NCBI GenBank assembly: GCA_002403115.1
Contig: DHHE01000219.1
Span: 15,957 to 31,469, forward strand
DNA from: a bacterium UBP2_UBA4780
GTDB taxonomy: Bacteria; Edwardsbacteria; AC1; EtOH8
Direction of reading: 5' to 3'
DNA length: 15,513 nucleotides
Made by a program: the position numbers and the translations under genes. Shown here piece after piece: positions 13,967 to 15,513 of the stretch (its first letter is position 1; each line of letters begins with the position of its first letter). The notes under the pieces are model-generated. The model had not been told where the DNA came from, did no database searches, and saw nothing but the letters and a program-made list of their open reading frames with translations.

Positions 13967-14728
13967 TCATTTCAATAGGCTCATCATCTTGTCGCCCATC
14001 TGCTTGGCGGCCGAGGGGCCGATGATCATGGCGGCGTCCTTCTGCAGGGCGTAGCAGAACTTCATGGCCGCGTCCCGCGAGAGCTTGGCCGGGTTGATCT
14101 TGTGGTCGGAATACTGGTTCTCGTAGATGGTGGCCCCCAGCTCGCCCAGGGCCTCCTCGGCCAGGGCCAGCACCTTCTCCAGCACCGGGGGATCGACCAT
14201 GGCCGGCGGCTGCGGCGGCGCCGGGGCGGGCCTCGGCGCGGTCGCGGCGGCCGGGGCCGGCTGGGTTGGCGCCGGGGCGGGCTTCGGCGCGGTCGCGGCG
14301 GCCGGGGTTTTGGCCGGCGCGGCAACCGGCGGGGCCGCGGGTGCCTGCCCCGAGCCAGGCCGAGGGGTGGGCGCCGGGGCCGGTGCGAGCGTCGCCAGCA
14401 GTTTGATCTCCTGGAGAGCGCCGTTCAGGGCGGCGTCGATGACCGCCGGGTCCACCGTCAGGTCGGCCAGCACGTTCAGGTAGCCCTTGTCGGTGCGGCG
14501 GATGAAGAGCCTCGAGCCCCCCGTGTTCACCAGCACCTTGGAGATGCTGAACTGTCCGACCTGGGTCAGGGCCTCGAAGGTCTGGGCCAGCACCATCACC
14601 GAGCGCTGGGCGTTCTCCTGGTTGAACCCCTGGGAGAGGCTCTGGGCGGTGAAGCTGTTGTCGTCGCCCACGTAGAAGCTCCCGGTCACCCCGGAAAGTC
14701 CGGACAGCCTGATCAGTATCTCTTGCAT
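13967..14728 (-). CDS. Roadblock/LC7-like protein with Ala/Pro linker and C-terminal helical domain
   Basis: A 253-residue protein, probably cytoplasmic. Residues 1-110 look like a Roadblock/LC7 fold (MQEILIRLSGLSGVTGSFYV, ISKVLVNTGGSRLFIRR, GYLNVLADL), known from MglB-type partners of small Ras-like GTPases. Residues about 113-178 are an Ala/Pro linker with two 17-residue repeats. Residues about 180-252 are helical, and 220-252 align with 194-226 of the upstream Roadblock protein. The start codon has no Shine-Dalgarno sequence of its own: it lies three bases after the TAG of a 15-codon in-frame open frame that does have one, so translation is probably coupled. The stop is TGA. The gene directly precedes the four-helix-bundle element. 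A GTPase partner is not in the window; the role in polarity or signalling is inferred from family only. Confidence 0.82.
   Translation of the reverse strand: MQEILIRLSGLSGVTGSFYVGDDNSFTAQSLSQGFNQENAQRSVMVLAQTFEALTQVGQFSISKVLVNTGGSRLFIRRTDKGYLNVLADLTVDPAVIDAALNGALQEIKLLATLAPAPAPTPRPGSGQAPAAPPVAAPAKTPAAATAPKPAPAPTQPAPAAATAPRPAPAPPQPPAMVDPPVLEKVLALAEEALGELGATIYENQYSDHKINPAKLSRDAAMKFCYALQKDAAMIIGPSAAKQMGDKMMSLLK
14217..14307 (-). repeat. 51-base tandem duplication in the Ala/Pro linker
   Basis: Bases 14217-14256 and 14268-14307 are identical at 39 of 40 positions, with a period of 51 bases. Being a multiple of three it keeps the frame and encodes two 17-residue units, AAATAPKPAPAPTQPAP and AAATAPRPAPAPPQPPA (residues 143-176). 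Such a repeat can expand or contract and would change linker length between the Roadblock domain and the C-terminal helices. Confidence 0.8.
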
Positions 14729-14731
14729 GGC

Positions 14732-14779
14732 CTATTTCGCGCCTGGCTGCAGGATGGAGGGATCCGTCGTGGTCTTCAT
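14732..14779 (-). CDS. Possible 15-codon leader frame (MKTTTDPSILQPGAK) upstream of and in frame with the second Roadblock gene
   Basis: The ATG at 14779 follows CAGGAAACG, a fair Shine-Dalgarno sequence at a normal distance. The frame runs 15 codons to TAG, then GCC, then the ATG of the 253-residue Roadblock gene, in the same frame. It may be a coupled leader that lets ribosomes restart at the next ATG, a true N-terminal extension interrupted by an amber codon, or a chance frame. The lack of a Shine-Dalgarno sequence at 14728 favours a translational role. Confidence 0.35.
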   Translation of the reverse strand: MKTTTDPSILQPGAK

Positions 14780-14815
14780 CGTTTCCTGGCTTCCTTGTAA
14801 AAGGTGCCCGTCAAC

Positions 14816-15511
14816 CTAGTGCTTTTCCGCCGCCAGGCGCGAGATCACCGCCTGGAACTTCTGCTTGACCTCGACGAACCCCAGGGTGGCGATGGCCTTC
14901 TTGCAGGTCAGGTTCACCAGCTTCTCGAAGGCGTCGCCCACCTCCTTCTTGGCCAGGTCGGTCTTGGCCCCGGGCCGGAGGGTCACCAGGCCGGGGCCCG
15001 GCTCCACCATCCGGGCCAGGCGGCCGCTGGGCTCGACGTTCTTGAGCTCGGCCTCCAGCATCTGCCGCCACTCTTCCGCCTTCTCCCCCTTGGCCCCGAA
15101 GGCCTCCAGCAGCAGGTTTAAGAGATTGACCTTCTGCCTCAGCAGCTCCTCGGCCTCCGAGATCTCGGCCATCTTCCCCTCGGACAGCAGGTCCAGCGGC
15201 CGGTGCTGGGAGGCCCACCACGGGGTGTTGCCCTCGGCGAACTCCACCCCCAGGTAGGCCTGCTCGTGGGGGACGATCAGCATCTGGTGGCCCGAGCCCT
15301 CGGCCAGCACCGAGTTCAGCCCGCCCAGGTCCAGGTTCGAGGTGATGACCTCGGCCGCCGACCCCAGGAAGGCCACCACCTCCCCGAAGTTGCCCGGGGT
15401 CCCGGGCGAGGCCGCCAGCGACGACCCGTCCTCCTTGGACACGGCCGCGCAGTGCCTGACGCCCTCCATCTTCAGGATGCCGTCGACCAGTTCCGCCGGT
15501 TCCTTGGCCAT
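14816..15511 (-). CDS. Roadblock/LC7-domain protein with coiled-coil middle and C-terminal helices
   Basis: A 231-residue protein. Residues 1-92 show the Roadblock/LC7 pattern (ELVDGILKMEGVRHCAAVSK, EDGSSLAAS, AEVITSNLDLGGLNSVL, HQMLIVPHEQAYLGVEF). Residues about 110-158 are strongly helical, Glu/Lys/Leu-rich and could form a coiled coil. The C-terminal helices (194-226) align with the paralogue downstream: 10 of 34 residues are identical from Asp193. The ATG at 15511 lies two bases from the window edge, so its ribosome binding site cannot be seen and a longer N-terminus cannot be excluded, although the Roadblock domain looks complete. The stop is TAG, the only one among the full-length genes here. 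It is first in the visible cluster and 87 bases before the second Roadblock gene. A regulator of a small GTPase or a scaffold is inferred. Confidence 0.85.
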   Translation of the reverse strand: MAKEPAELVDGILKMEGVRHCAAVSKEDGSSLAASPGTPGNFGEVVAFLGSAAEVITSNLDLGGLNSVLAEGSGHQMLIVPHEQAYLGVEFAEGNTPWWASQHRPLDLLSEGKMAEISEAEELLRQKVNLLNLLLEAFGAKGEKAEEWRQMLEAELKNVEPSGRLARMVEPGPGLVTLRPGAKTDLAKKEVGDAFEKLVNLTCKKAIATLGFVEVKQKFQAVISRLAAEKH

Positions 15512-15513
15512 CT

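Noticed and set aside
14102..14800. Plus-strand Gly/Arg-rich frame opposite the Roadblock gene
   Set aside because: It is the complement of the Ala/Pro linker; the apparent RGG-like repeats come from the antisense of GCC/CCG codons.
1..15513. tRNA genes, insertion sequence transposases or phage genes
   Set aside because: I looked for cloverleaf ends, DDE or integrase motifs and structural phage proteins and saw none.

Overview
The window reads as part of a chromosome of a GC-rich, Gram-negative (outer-membrane) bacterium. Carboxypeptidase-like TonB receptors, a PorV/PorQ-type barrel, secreted proteins with type IX-like C-terminal sorting domains, Roadblock/LC7 proteins and a four-helix-bundle (S23/IVP family) protein are a combination typical of the Bacteroidota-related superphylum and of uncultivated phyla such as Edwardsbacteria, Zixibacteria, TA06 or WOR-3. 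I cannot settle the phylum by eye. Every convincing gene lies on the minus strand. The long plus-strand open frames are antisense shadows of GC-rich genes.

Region A (173-10334, transcribed right to left) is a tight four-gene operon: a TonB-dependent receptor (7257-10334), a large secreted protein with a C-terminal sorting domain (4079-7222), a PorV/PorQ-like outer-membrane barrel (2990-4054) and a second TonB-dependent receptor (173-2908). Gaps are 34, 24 and 81 bases; the last carries a long hairpin just before the ribosome binding site. A perfect GC hairpin lies past the last gene. The set looks like an outer-membrane uptake or surface-display unit in which a type IX-like cargo and its shuttle barrel sit where other bacteria have SusD-like lipoproteins. 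The substrate is unknown. Both receptors carry EF-hand-type calcium loops next to their C-termini.

Region B (10335-12648) holds a single secreted protein (10714-12450) with Asp-box repeats and a sorting domain. It has a strong sigma70-type promoter (TTGACA, 17 bases, TATGTT), a long leader with an unused Shine-Dalgarno-like sequence, and a GC hairpin downstream.

Region C (12649-15511) is a cluster of two Roadblock/LC7-domain proteins with a shared C-terminal helical motif, then two small three-helix membrane proteins. The two Roadblock frames are in the same reading frame and are separated only by two amber codons. Two related repeat-bounded elements sit exactly in the gaps between genes. 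One (13526-13966) contains the four-helix-bundle gene, which has visibly lower GC than its neighbours; the other (13011-13116) is empty. This pair of full and empty elements, seated between stop codon and ribosome binding site, is the most unusual structure in the window.
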